Positions 54,369 through 63,999 of a stretch of 64,000 nucleotides of DNA are shown here, one piece after another (the stretch's first letter is position 1; the number at the start of each line of letters is the position of its first letter). Location: the NCBI GenBank assembly GCA_947495555.1, contig CANLZI010000002.1, forward strand, positions 124,001 to 188,000, read 5' to 3'. The notes under the pieces are model-generated. The model was not told where the DNA came from, made no database searches, and worked only from the letters and a program-made list of their open reading frames with translations. The position numbers and the translations under genes are program-made. Source of the stretch: an uncultured Erythrobacter sp. (GTDB lineage Bacteria; Pseudomonadota; Alphaproteobacteria; Sphingomonadales; Sphingomonadaceae).

Positions 54369-56000
54369 ATGTATTTGTATGATTCCTATGACCAAGCGAT
54401 GGTCGATGCGCGCGTTGAAGAATTTCGCGATCAGGCCCAGCGCCGACTTGACGGCCGTATCAGTGAAGAGCAATTCCGCCCCTTACGCCTAATGAACGGG
54501 CTCTACCTCCAACTGCACGCCTATATGCTGCGCGTCGCTATTCCCTATGGCACGCTGAACAGCCGTCAGATGCATATGCTGGCCGATATTGCGGACAAAT
54601 ATGACCGAGGCTATGGCCACTTTACCACGCGCCAGAATATCCAATACAATTGGATCAAGCTGGAAGAGACTGCTGATCTTCTGGCCGATCTTGCCTCGGT
54701 AGAGATGCACGCTATCCAGACCAGCGGCAATTGCATCCGCAACATCTCGTCCGACCATTTTGCAGGAGCCGCAGCGGACGAACTGGTCGATCCGCGCCCC
54801 TACGCCGAATTGCTGCGCCAATGGTCGAGCTTTCATCCGGAGTTTTCGTTCCTACCACGCAAATTCAAGATCGCCGTGATTGCGTCGGATACGGACCGCG
54901 CTGCCATGAGGCTGCACGATATCGGTATTCAGATCGTGAAGAATGACGCTGGCGAGTTGGGCGCAGCCTTCTACGTTGGCGGCGGCATGGGCCGTACCCC
55001 GATGATTGCGCCGATGATCCGCGAATTTGTCCCGCTTGACCAATTGGTGACTTATTCCGAGGCCTGCTTGCGGGTCTACAATCGCTATGGTCGGCGCGAC
55101 AATAAGTATAAGGCTCGGATCAAGATCCTGGTCCATGAACTGGGCAAGGACGAATACACCCGTCAGGTGGAAGAAGAGTTCAAGCACTTGCTCGATCAAG
55201 GCGTGGAGCCACCCTTGGCAGAGCTGGAGCGGCTCAAGCCGTTCTTCGCCGATCCCGACTTTGTCGATGGACCCAAAACGGTCGATCGTAGCGATCCCGA
55301 TTTCGCCTTGTGGGTTGAGCGCAACACCCATCGCCACAAGCATGATAGCTATGTCAGCGCGGTCATCAGCCTGAAGCCAGTTGCTGGTATTCCGGGCGAT
55401 GCTTCGTCTGAACAGATGCATCTGATGGCTGATTTGGCCAAGGCTTACAGCTTTGATGAAATGCGCGTGATGCACACCCAAAACGTGGTGCTGCCGCATG
55501 TTCGCATTGCCGATCTGCATGCGCTGTGGACCAAGTTGGAGGCCGCCGGACTGGGCTCGCCTAATCTCGACACAATCGAAGACATTATCGCTTGCCCCGG
55601 GCTGGATTATTGCAGCCTTGCCAATGCGCGCTCGATACCCTTGGCGCAGCGCATCTCAACCCGGTTTGCTGAAAAGGGCAAGACCGAACAATTGGGCGAG
55701 CTGAAGCTGAAAATTTCGGGCTGTATCAATGCCTGTGGGCACCACCATGCAGGCCACATCGGGATTTTGGGTGTCGATAAGAAAGGCACCGAGAATTATC
55801 AGCTTTTGCTGGGTGGAAGCGAGGCGGAAGACACCGCGCTGGGTAAGATAACCGGCCGCGGGTTTGACGAAGATGGCGTGATCGACGCGATCGAGACGGT
55901 GACCGATATCTATCTCGACAAGCGTGAAGAGGGTGAGCGGTTCCTCGACACCTATCGCCGTATTGGCATGGATCCCTTCAAGGAGGCTCTTTATGATTAA
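54369..56000 (+). CDS. cysI: Sulfite reductase hemoprotein subunit (CysI/NirA type)
   Basis: A 543-residue siroheme-[4Fe-4S] enzyme. The cluster/siroheme ligands are Cys409 and Cys415 (CPGLDYC) and Cys452/Cys456 in SGCINACGHHHAGHIG. The N-terminal half has FTTRQNIQYNWIKLEE and IHTSGNCIRN-like IQTSGNCIRNISSDHFAG. It reduces sulfite to sulfide. No cysJ flavoprotein is adjacent, so electrons may come from a ferredoxin, as in NirA-type enzymes. Its last 8 bases overlap the small ORF that follows. Confidence 0.94.
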   Translation: MYLYDSYDQAMVDARVEEFRDQAQRRLDGRISEEQFRPLRLMNGLYLQLHAYMLRVAIPYGTLNSRQMHMLADIADKYDRGYGHFTTRQNIQYNWIKLEETADLLADLASVEMHAIQTSGNCIRNISSDHFAGAAADELVDPRPYAELLRQWSSFHPEFSFLPRKFKIAVIASDTDRAAMRLHDIGIQIVKNDAGELGAAFYVGGGMGRTPMIAPMIREFVPLDQLVTYSEACLRVYNRYGRRDNKYKARIKILVHELGKDEYTRQVEEEFKHLLDQGVEPPLAELERLKPFFADPDFVDGPKTVDRSDPDFALWVERNTHRHKHDSYVSAVISLKPVAGIPGDASSEQMHLMADLAKAYSFDEMRVMHTQNVVLPHVRIADLHALWTKLEAAGLGSPNLDTIEDIIACPGLDYCSLANARSIPLAQRISTRFAEKGKTEQLGELKLKISGCINACGHHHAGHIGILGVDKKGTENYQLLLGGSEAEDTALGKITGRGFDEDGVIDAIETVTDIYLDKREEGERFLDTYRRIGMDPFKEALYD

Positions 56001-56097
56001 GAGCGACCTCAGGACCATCCAAAGCGGCAGCTTTGTGGCGTATTTCCAACAGCATAATGGCAGCGGCAAACCAGCGACAGGAGGCCGGAATGACTGA
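55993..56097 (+). CDS. Candidate 34-codon small ORF between cysI and DUF934
   Basis: An ATG at 55993 has AAGGAGG ending 7 bases upstream, inside the last codons of cysI, which is among the best ribosome sites in the window. The frame runs 34 codons (MIKSDLRTIQSGSFVAYFQQ at the start, GGRND at the end) to a TGA at 56095-56097. It overlaps cysI by 8 bases and the DUF934 ATG by 8 bases, so it could couple translation of the two. The peptide is basic, with no signal peptide or helix hallmark. It may instead be a leader for DUF934. Confidence 0.5.
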   Translation: MIKSDLRTIQSGSFVAYFQQHNGSGKPATGGRND

Positions 56098-56548
56098 GCA
56101 GCAAGATTGGGGCACCAGCCCGGACCAGGTCCAGTTCCGTTTCCGCGATGACGAAATTGCTGATGTACCGGCAGTAACAGTCGATTCTTGTTGCGACCAA
56201 ACCAACGCGACAGCCGTGCGGATTGAACCGGGCGATGATGCGCGCGAATTGCTGCCTTTCCTCGACCGGCTGCAATTGGTTGAAGTGAATTTCCCCGCTT
56301 ACACTGACGGGCGCGGCTATTCCGCTGCGCGCGTGTTGCGCGAGGCGGGTTACACTGGCGAATTGCGCGCTGTGGGCGATGTCCTGGTGGATCAGATCGG
56401 ATTTATGCGGCGCTGCGGCTTTGATGCCTTCGCTCCGGACAAGCCGATCAATGAAGACGATGCCAAAACCGCCTTTGCGCGGTGGCCCGAAGTTTACCAA
56501 AGCGCGGCAGACACTCGCAAGCCAATCTGGGATTTGCGCCATGAATGA
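56090..56548 (+). CDS. DUF934 protein of the sulfur-assimilation operon
   Basis: A 152-residue DUF934 protein with DDARELLPFLDRLQLVEVNFPAYTDGRGYSAARVLRE in two parts and the later GELRAVGDVLVDQIGFMRRCGFDAF. The AGGAGG site is 5 bases before its ATG. DUF934 genes lie between cysI and cysH in many proteobacteria; the protein is thought to be an electron-transfer or assembly partner, not proven. The stop and the cysH ATG overlap by 8 bases. Confidence 0.9.
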   Translation: MTEQQDWGTSPDQVQFRFRDDEIADVPAVTVDSCCDQTNATAVRIEPGDDARELLPFLDRLQLVEVNFPAYTDGRGYSAARVLREAGYTGELRAVGDVLVDQIGFMRRCGFDAFAPDKPINEDDAKTAFARWPEVYQSAADTRKPIWDLRHE

Positions 56549-57326
56549 CATGCGCGCCGTTGACCGGATTGATACTGGCCCTCGCTTCTCAGAAGCCGAT
56601 GCGATCAAGCTCAATCGCATGTTTCGCGGCGCCAGCACGCAGGAAATGCTGCAATCTGTGATCAAAGACGGCTTGGCCGGGCAGATCACGACCGTTTCCA
56701 GTTTTGGCGCCGAAAGCGTGGTCTTGCTGCATTTGATTGCACAAGTGGATCCGGATCTTCCCGTGCTGTTTCTAGAGACCGGAAAACACTTTCCCGAAAC
56801 CCTGACCTATCGCGATGAGGTGATCGCAAAATTGGGTCTGACAAATGTGATAGAACTGCATCCTGACAGTGCAGACCTCGCCTCCAAAGACGAGACCGGC
56901 CTTAGATGGTCCTATGATCCAGACGGATGTTGCGAGATCAGAAAGGTCAAACCACTGGCCAAAGCTCTGGCCGATTATGACGCCAGCTTTACTGGCCGCA
57001 AAAGTTTCCAGAGCGCCACACGGGCAAATTTGCCACGGTTTGAAATTGACACCACCGATGCGCAGGGCCGGCTGAAAATCAATCCTCTGATCGATTGGTC
57101 AGCAGACCAGATCGATGCCTATTTTGAAGAGCATGACTTGCCGCGCCACCCGCTCATTGATCAAGGCTATCCCTCGATCGGCTGTTCGCCTTGCACGCAC
57201 AAGGTTGCGCCGGGAGAAGACCCTCGGTCCGGGCGCTGGAAGGGATGGGATAAAACCGAATGCGGCATCCACAGTGTGGATGGCGAAGATGGCGAACTAC
57301 CGCCGGGTTACGAGCCGTTCCTATAG
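56541..57326 (+). CDS. cysH: Assimilatory (phospho)adenylyl-sulfate reductase with an Fe-S cluster motif
   Basis: A 261-residue PAPS-reductase-fold protein. The substrate loop is SSFGAESVVLLHL, and the catalytic Cys is in KTECGIH near the C-terminus. Two Cys pairs, GCCEIRKVKPL and GCSPC, mark the [4Fe-4S] type, which uses APS (or both APS and PAPS) instead of PAPS alone. It produces sulfite for CysI. The ATG at 56541 overlaps DUF934. A pair of hairpins follows. Confidence 0.95.
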   Translation: MNDMRAVDRIDTGPRFSEADAIKLNRMFRGASTQEMLQSVIKDGLAGQITTVSSFGAESVVLLHLIAQVDPDLPVLFLETGKHFPETLTYRDEVIAKLGLTNVIELHPDSADLASKDETGLRWSYDPDGCCEIRKVKPLAKALADYDASFTGRKSFQSATRANLPRFEIDTTDAQGRLKINPLIDWSADQIDAYFEEHDLPRHPLIDQGYPSIGCSPCTHKVAPGEDPRSGRWKGWDKTECGIHSVDGEDGELPPGYEPFL

Positions 57327-57337
57327 GGTCTACGGCA

Positions 57338-57390
57338 TTATTTCCTTAAAGAAATAAATGGGATAGGGAGTATAGTTCACCCCCTATCCC
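57338..57390. terminator. Two terminator-like hairpins between convergent cysH and lipoprotein genes
   Basis: TTATTTC-CTTAAA-GAAATAA (57338-57357) and GGGATAGGG-(13)-CCCTATCCC (57360-57390) are perfect inverted repeats. On the minus strand the second hairpin is followed by ATTTATTTCTTT, fitting a terminator for the lipoprotein gene; the first could also serve cysH. Confidence 0.65.
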
Positions 57391-57399
57391 AACTGTTGT

Positions 57400-57801
57400 C
57401 TATTCTGCTTCGACGCGTTCGACGACCGAAATTTCACCATCGGAATCAACCGATTGCCACACGCCATCTTCGGTCATGGCTTCGTTGCTGCACTGCTGTT
57501 CAGCACCTTCTCCATCCCTAGTGGTGCAGAAAACCTCAGGTGATTTCTGCTCCCAAGTGCCGCTCTCGGTATCTTCACCCGCAGTATTCGTGAAAGTGCC
57601 ATCAGCGCGCACTTCTTGCGTAATCGAAGAGCCATCCGCACCGGTTACAGTGTAGGTGCCAACCGATGGCTTTCCGTCCAAAGCAACGGGTTCCGCTGTT
57701 TCTGTCGCGGCTTCTTCAGTTGCTGCAGCTTCTGGCTCAGCGTCGCCTTGCGAACAGGCCGAAACCACTGCCAGCGCAGCAATCAATGCAATCTTTTTCA
57801 T
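57400..57801 (-). CDS. Putative lipoprotein of unknown function
   Basis: A 133-residue protein with a lipoprotein signal ending VVSACS (Cys16), then an Ala/Glu/Thr-rich linker (EPEAAATEEAATETAEP). The rest (about 45-133) is a beta-rich domain with TYTVTGADGSSITQ, GTFTNTAGEDTESGTWEQ and two Cys (EVFCTTRDG, EQQCSNEA) that may form a disulfide. The ATG at 57801 has GGGGG upstream; the open frame continues further. The function is unknown. Confidence 0.8.
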   Translation of the reverse strand: MKKIALIAALAVVSACSQGDAEPEAAATEEAATETAEPVALDGKPSVGTYTVTGADGSSITQEVRADGTFTNTAGEDTESGTWEQKSPEVFCTTRDGEGAEQQCSNEAMTEDGVWQSVDSDGEISVVERVEAE

Positions 57802-57906
57802 ATTACCCCCAAATGTATGGCCGAGGGAAACGGCCATCAGTTTAATCGTGATTCGTGTCCCTGATCGCAGCCTAGAGGTTCGGCCACTAATCACCAAATG
57901 GCGCAG

Positions 57907-58818
57907 CTACAGCCAGCCCTCAGCTTTGTACCAGTCAGCCGTGCTTTTCAGTCCGGCCTCGCCTTTGATAGTGGGCTGCCACAGAGCCTCGGGAACCGCT
58001 CTATCGGAACGCGAAACCCAATTGGGATGCAGCATATAACCAACCCGGTCAGCGGTTAGTTTGGCGCGCTTTCTGCGGAACAGACCGTCGATCGCGGCGG
58101 CGCTGTGCAAAATGGCGGCGGGCAAGTTCAAGGCCAGCACCGGGCGGCCCATTGCCCCGCCGATGGCCTTGCCCAATTCCTTATGGCTCCAGCCACCCTC
58201 GCGCCCATCATCGGGTTCAAAAATGCGTTTTCGCGACTGAGGATCTGAGGGAATAAGTGCGACCAGCAATTGCGCCAAATCATTCACGTGGATGATCGAA
58301 GTGGCGCCGCTTGGCGGTAACGGAACTAGTCCGAGTTTGGCCGAGCGGAACAATTCGAACATGTCCTTATCACGCGGACCATATACCGCCGGAGGGCGTA
58401 CAATGGTCCAATCCAACCCGCTCGCCTCGACCAATTGTTCGGCCTTGTCCTTGGATGCGCCATAGGCTGAAAGCTCTGGCTTGCGCGCTGCCAATGACGA
58501 GACGAACACCAGACGCTTGGTACCGCTGCGCTTCATCGCCGCGATTACATTGGCGGTGCCGGCCACATTGGCCTGCTCGAAATCCCGTGGATCGGGGCTG
58601 CTGGTCAGTCCTGCGATATGGATGACCGCACGGCATCCGGTAACAAGCCGTTCCAATGCGGTCAGATCATCCAGATTGCCCTGGACCCAGTCGACCCGCA
58701 GATGACCGTCCTTGGGCACTTTGCGGGCGAGCGCTTCGACAGGGATTTGCGCTTCGCCCAAGGCATCCAGCACGGCCTGCCCGACAAATCCGGTGCCTCC
58801 GGTGATCGCAACGGGCAT
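57907..58818 (-). CDS. NAD-dependent epimerase/dehydratase family protein
   Basis: A 303-residue extended-SDR protein. It starts MPVAITGGTGFVGQAVLDAL, the nucleotide loop, and has VFVSSLAARKPELSAYGASKDKAE in pieces, so the catalytic YxxxK is present (YGASK). PPAVYGPRDKDMFEL follows. It resembles complex I subunit NDUFA9-like or sugar-epimerase proteins, with the substrate unknown. GAG lies 7 bases upstream of the ATG at 58818; a GTG at 58830 overlaps the proB stop (GTGA) and is an alternative start. It is coupled to proB on the same transcript. Confidence 0.87.
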   Translation of the reverse strand: MPVAITGGTGFVGQAVLDALGEAQIPVEALARKVPKDGHLRVDWVQGNLDDLTALERLVTGCRAVIHIAGLTSSPDPRDFEQANVAGTANVIAAMKRSGTKRLVFVSSLAARKPELSAYGASKDKAEQLVEASGLDWTIVRPPAVYGPRDKDMFELFRSAKLGLVPLPPSGATSIIHVNDLAQLLVALIPSDPQSRKRIFEPDDGREGGWSHKELGKAIGGAMGRPVLALNLPAAILHSAAAIDGLFRRKRAKLTADRVGYMLHPNWVSRSDRAVPEALWQPTIKGEAGLKSTADWYKAEGWL

Positions 58819-58826
58819 CTCCCCGC

Positions 58827-59948
58827 TCACAACAGGACCAATTGGTCGCGATGGACCGCGGCTGAGCGCGGCGAATATCCCAGAGCGGCAGCTTGTTCGC
58901 CCTCGCGCAGCCCCATGATCTTGCGACAATCATCAATCGAGTATTCGCTCAGACCTTGAGCGATTATGTCGCTCTTAGCATTGGCGATGCTGACCAGTTC
59001 TCCCCGATCGAAATCACCCTCGATCTGGGAAATTCCCGCAGCGAGCAGGCTTGAACCTTTGCGTAGAGCAGCCTCGCAGCCATGGTCGACATGCAGCACA
59101 CCTTTTGGCGCGATGCGGCCACCCAGCCATGCTTTGCGGGCAGCATCATGACGCTGGGGCACGAACACCGTCCCCAAATTCGCAGCTACTGCCTGTGCTA
59201 TCGGCGCTTCGCAGCGGCCATTGATGATCGCCAGCGTTATCCCGGCGCGCTCGGCAATTTGCGCTGCCTGCAATTTTGAAACCATGCCACCGGAGCCCAT
59301 GCCGGAAGAGGACGCGCTGCTGGCCATTGCCATCACTTCGGGTGTGATACCCTCGACCGTGGGAATGATTGCTGCGTCACTGTCGGACGGGTCGCGGTCA
59401 TACAGGCCGTCAACATCGGACAGCAGCAAAACCACATCGGCATCAGCGGCTTGGGCAACGCGGGCGGCCAGCCGGTCATTGTCACCAAAGCGAATTTCTT
59501 CGGTTGCTACGCTGTCATTCTCGTTGACGACCGGCACGGCACCAGCTTCCAGCAATCGGGTGAGCGTTGCCGAAGCATTGAGGTAGCGTCGGCGATCCTC
59601 CAGATCTTCCAGCGTCACAAGCATTTGCGCCGTTGTCAGGCCAAAGGTGCCCAGGTTTTCGGACCACAAGCGTGCCAGCTCAATCTGACCCACAGCAGCG
59701 GCAGCTTGCGCGTCTGCCAAACTGCCGCGCCCGCCATTAGCCAAATCCAGCTTCGCCGCGCCCATTGCGATAGCGCCTGAGCTGACCACGACGATTTCTT
59801 GGCCAGCGTCGCGCAATTGTTTCAAATCCTGCGCCAAAGCACGCAGCCATTCGGAGCGAGGTTTGCCCTGCTCCACCAGCAAAGAGCTGCCGATTTTGAC
59901 GACAATGCGCCGCGCATTGGCAAGGTCAGAGAGTGACGAGAGGCTCAT
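58827..59948 (-). CDS. proB: Glutamate 5-kinase
   Basis: A 373-residue proline-synthesis kinase. The amino-acid-kinase domain begins RIVVKIGSSLLVEQG and has VVSSGAIAMGAAKL, VVNENDSVATEEI and GSGGMVSKLQAA; a C-terminal PUA domain (about 280-370) ends it, as in E. coli ProB. It makes glutamyl-5-phosphate, the first step of proline synthesis. The ATG lies 4 bases after the obgE stop, so obgE, proB and the epimerase gene form one transcript. Confidence 0.96.
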   Translation of the reverse strand: MSLSSLSDLANARRIVVKIGSSLLVEQGKPRSEWLRALAQDLKQLRDAGQEIVVVSSGAIAMGAAKLDLANGGRGSLADAQAAAAVGQIELARLWSENLGTFGLTTAQMLVTLEDLEDRRRYLNASATLTRLLEAGAVPVVNENDSVATEEIRFGDNDRLAARVAQAADADVVLLLSDVDGLYDRDPSDSDAAIIPTVEGITPEVMAMASSASSSGMGSGGMVSKLQAAQIAERAGITLAIINGRCEAPIAQAVAANLGTVFVPQRHDAARKAWLGGRIAPKGVLHVDHGCEAALRKGSSLLAAGISQIEGDFDRGELVSIANAKSDIIAQGLSEYSIDDCRKIMGLREGEQAAALGYSPRSAAVHRDQLVLL

Positions 59949-59952
59949 CGCG

Positions 59953-61017
<1,065 letters not shown>

Positions 61018-61036
61018 CTATTCGCTTCTGGCGGAT

Positions 61037-61069
61037 TTGGCGAGAGGGTTACGCCCTCCCGCCAATTTT
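61037..61069. terminator. Strong hairpin between btuB and obgE
   Basis: TTGGCG-A-GAGGG (61037-61048) pairs with CCCTC-C-CGCCAA (61054-61065) except for one A-C mismatch, around a TTACG loop. It begins 3 bases after the btuB stop on the minus strand. The T-run TTTT is on the plus-strand side only, so it is a terminator-like barrier for btuB but not a textbook one. Confidence 0.55.
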
Positions 61070-61072
61070 CCG

Positions 61073-63007
61073 TCATAGCGAAATGCGCACGCCGCCAATG
61101 ACTGAACGGCCCGGATTGGTGAAGCTGAACACTTGCTCATAGTCTTCATCCAGCAAGTTTTCCGCCCGCGCAAACAGCTCCACCTGGTCACTCAAACGAT
61201 AGCCAAGGTTGATATTCACCAAGGTGAATTCGTCCAGTGTGACCCGCACCGGGACAAAGCTGGGGTCGGTGAAAGCGACATCTTGTGCAGAGCCATTGTA
61301 TCGCACGACCACATTGGCAGAGGCGCGATCATCGCTCGAGACCCAATTTAGCGCGGCCGAGGCGATGTGATCGGGGCGGCGCACCTCTTCCTCGCCATTT
61401 TCCTCCGCATCCAGCCAGCTATAGGCTGCATCCAGCGTGAAACCTGCGCCCAAGCGCGCATTGGCTGACACTTCGATACCTTGGCGTGTTGATGTGGTGT
61501 CCCGATTGAGCGGGGTCGCCAAGAAGTCTGGTGCAGGAAAAGCGGTGAACACTTCGTCCTTTAGCTCGTCGTTAAAATAGGTCAGCGACAACAACACGGC
61601 ATCATCGGCGAAGCCTTGATCAACGCCCACTTCCCAGCCCGAAGATTTTTCCGCCTTCAGCTCAGGATTGCCGATAAACCGCCCATCAAAAAAGCCGAAC
61701 AGCTGGAAAAATCCGGGATTTTTGATGCCCGAACCACCCGCAGCCCGCAATCGGGTTGATGGCCCGGCCTGAACCCCGGCAGCGATGCGGAACGTTGTTG
61801 CGTCTTGAAAGCGATTGTTGAAATCCTGGCGCACCGCAGCGGACAGATCGAAGCGATCACCGGTCAGACGATACTCGCCCACCAATCCGGTGTTGCTGGC
61901 TGTGCGAAATCCGGAAAATGCCGATCCGAAGGGATCGTTGTTGCGAAACTTCTCACGCTCCACATCAACGCCGGCGGTCAGCGTGTGCTGGAACACAGGT
62001 CCGCCCAACACCAACGTTGTGACGTAAGACCCCTTCAGGCGCTGGCCCACGTTTCCGCTGGTGCGCAAATCGCCGGAAAAAGTATCGCGCGTAATATCGG
62101 CAATCTGGCCGGATATGTCGTGGCTCCACGCGTCGCTTGCGGCAAAACTTGCGCCGACCAGCGCATAAATCGCCTCATTTTCGTAAAACACACCGGGACT
62201 GTCGAGCACGAAACCCAAGGTTGGGCTCGTGGAGTCAAAATCTTGATCGTTGAAATCACCCTCGGTCGTAACATATCGGCCCACCGCCCGCAGCGACAGC
62301 GATGGAGCAATTTCCCAATTACCCTTGCCGGACAGGGTTAGGCTGTCGAAGCCAAGATCGCGTGTACCGCCTCTGGCATTGGGCTCGCCATCGCTGCTGA
62401 CAAAGGCAGCGCTTATTGCCAGATCGCTCGTCTCGCCCGCAAATCCAGCGCGCGCAGCCGCATTAAAGCGTCCTTGTGAACCAGCTTCAAACCGGGCCGA
62501 GACGCCGCTCAGATCGCGTCCCGAGGCAGATTGATAGGCAACAACGCCTGCAACCGCATCCGATCCATACAAAGCGCTTTGCGGCCCGCGCAGGATTTCC
62601 ACCCGTGCGCCGATTTCGGTTTGCAATGTGCCAATGTCGGTCTCGCCATTGAACGGACTGGCCGCCTCGATCCCGTCAACCAGCACCAGCACATGATTGC
62701 CTTCGCTGCCGCGCAGGCGGATTTGGGTCAGACCTGGGCTGCCATTGACCGCAACGCCGGGAACATCGCGCAGAATATCGGCCAATTCGCGGGTTTGACG
62801 ATTGCGCACGTCATCAGCTGACAGGATCGTGACCGATCCGGTATATTCGGTTGCCTCAACCGCTTCGGCAGAGCGTGTAGCCGCAACGATAATGGCATCA
62901 CGATCGCTTGCCGCTTCCTGCTCATTCTCTTGAGCCAGTGCCGAAATGGACGCGCACAAGGGCGCGCATAGGGCGAGACCGCCCAACCGGTGAATTGTAA
63001 ATTTCAT
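61073..63007 (-). CDS. btuB: TonB-dependent vitamin B12 receptor (BtuB-like)
   Basis: A 644-residue outer-membrane receptor. A signal peptide ends at SALA-QE (about residue 25), a plug domain begins IIVAATRSAEAVEATEYTGS with the TonB-box region, and VPGVAVNGSPGLTQIRLRG and VLVLVDGIEAASPF are plug motifs. A 22-strand barrel follows, with the C-terminal aromatic residue missing (ends VRISL). It imports cobalamin; the cobalamin riboswitch upstream (63190-63395) makes this very likely. The ATG at 63007 has a weak site. Confidence 0.93.
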   Translation of the reverse strand: MKFTIHRLGGLALCAPLCASISALAQENEQEAASDRDAIIVAATRSAEAVEATEYTGSVTILSADDVRNRQTRELADILRDVPGVAVNGSPGLTQIRLRGSEGNHVLVLVDGIEAASPFNGETDIGTLQTEIGARVEILRGPQSALYGSDAVAGVVAYQSASGRDLSGVSARFEAGSQGRFNAAARAGFAGETSDLAISAAFVSSDGEPNARGGTRDLGFDSLTLSGKGNWEIAPSLSLRAVGRYVTTEGDFNDQDFDSTSPTLGFVLDSPGVFYENEAIYALVGASFAASDAWSHDISGQIADITRDTFSGDLRTSGNVGQRLKGSYVTTLVLGGPVFQHTLTAGVDVEREKFRNNDPFGSAFSGFRTASNTGLVGEYRLTGDRFDLSAAVRQDFNNRFQDATTFRIAAGVQAGPSTRLRAAGGSGIKNPGFFQLFGFFDGRFIGNPELKAEKSSGWEVGVDQGFADDAVLLSLTYFNDELKDEVFTAFPAPDFLATPLNRDTTSTRQGIEVSANARLGAGFTLDAAYSWLDAEENGEEEVRRPDHIASAALNWVSSDDRASANVVVRYNGSAQDVAFTDPSFVPVRVTLDEFTLVNINLGYRLSDQVELFARAENLLDEDYEQVFSFTNPGRSVIGGVRISL

Positions 63008-63189
63008 TGCAAAACATCCTCATGCGCCAGAGCAACCAGAGGGTCGGGATCAACCGCACAAGCGGCCGGCTATGTTGGCCAGCGGACGCACACGCCATGC
63101 CAATACACCGTAGCGGTCCCAACCGCACATCGTCGCTCAGACGAAGAGTTTCGCGCCTGGCCAATTCCTGAGCCGGGCAAGAGCGACAC

Positions 63190-63395
63190 GTTCCGGTCGG
63201 TCTCCTGGCTCACGGGTCGATGCGCCTTACCAACCTTCCCGGGTGATCTATCGACCGCCCAGTGGCTGCTGCTCCCCATCAAAAAAGGAGCCGCATTGGT
63301 ATCGCGCTCGCCGCTTACAGTTGCAGGGACAGCCTCGGCATTGGGTGGTAAAACCACCCTCACCGTGTTCCCGTTACCGGCACGCAATTGTGAAA
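63190..63395 (-). promoter_or_regulatory. Cobalamin (AdoCbl) riboswitch upstream of btuB
   Basis: On the minus strand the B12 box AGCCAGGAGACCGACC lies at 63210-63195, with GGTTGGTAAGGCGCATCG and CTGTCCCTGCAACTGTAAGC upstream, matching the conserved riboswitch core. The stop of the preceding gene (63484) is about 90 bases before it. Binding of cobalamin would reduce btuB expression. The leader from riboswitch to the ATG is about 185 bases, with a small GCGGT-CCCA-ACCGC hairpin at 63113-63126. Confidence 0.93.
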
Positions 63396-63483
63396 TTCAA
63401 AGCAACGCTCTGTCTTTCACAGGCGCGGCAATAGGCCCGCCGCAGCTATGGCGCAAGCCTGCGTTTATCGAAGATGACGCTAA

Positions 63484-63999
63484 TCAGCCCTCGGGCGAAG
63501 GAGCCTGTGGCTGGACCACAGGTTGAGAGACGAACTGAACCGTATTTGCAGGCGCATCGTTGGCCTCAGCCTCCTGGGCTGCCTCTGCCGCATCGGCAAT
63601 GTCTGTTACCGGCGGACGGGCTGGCAAAGCCTCTTCGCTCAGTTCTTCGACCACGTCTTCAGTCGTGATTTCCGGTGTGAGCTCAGATGAAGAAACTTGC
63701 GCCGCCGTCAATGAGGCTGCGGTTGAAGGTGGAGTATGGGTGCTGGTGATAGGCGTGTCCGCTGGCACGACACCGCCAACAGGGCCAACAGGACCAACCA
63801 AAGACCCGGCATCTGACGTGGTTGCCGGTGCTGGGTATCGAGCCTGAAGATTGACCGTTTCACCAGCCGGACCAAAGCTGGATGTCGCCAGCCCATGATT
63901 GGGTCCATATCGCGCATCCCATGCTGCAACATCAGTGCGATATTGCTCGAATGAACGATAGAAGTTTTCGAACACGGCTTCCATCCGGCCAAGCGCAAT
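63484..63999 (-). CDS. C-terminal part of an unidentified protein (5' end outside the window)
   Basis: Open to the window edge. The visible C-terminal 171 residues contain MEAVFENFYRSFEQYRTDVAAWDARYGPNHG-type aromatic helices near the 5' side, then a long Pro/Thr/Ser/Ala-rich acidic tail (ending VQPQAPSPEG) that looks disordered. I do not recognise it. It is upstream of the cobalamin riboswitch on the same strand and may be a separate transcript. Confidence 0.6.
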   Translation of the reverse strand: MALGRMEAVFENFYRSFEQYRTDVAAWDARYGPNHGLATSSFGPAGETVNLQARYPAPATTSDAGSLVGPVGPVGGVVPADTPITSTHTPPSTAASLTAAQVSSSELTPEITTEDVVEELSEEALPARPPVTDIADAAEAAQEAEANDAPANTVQFVSQPVVQPQAPSPEG

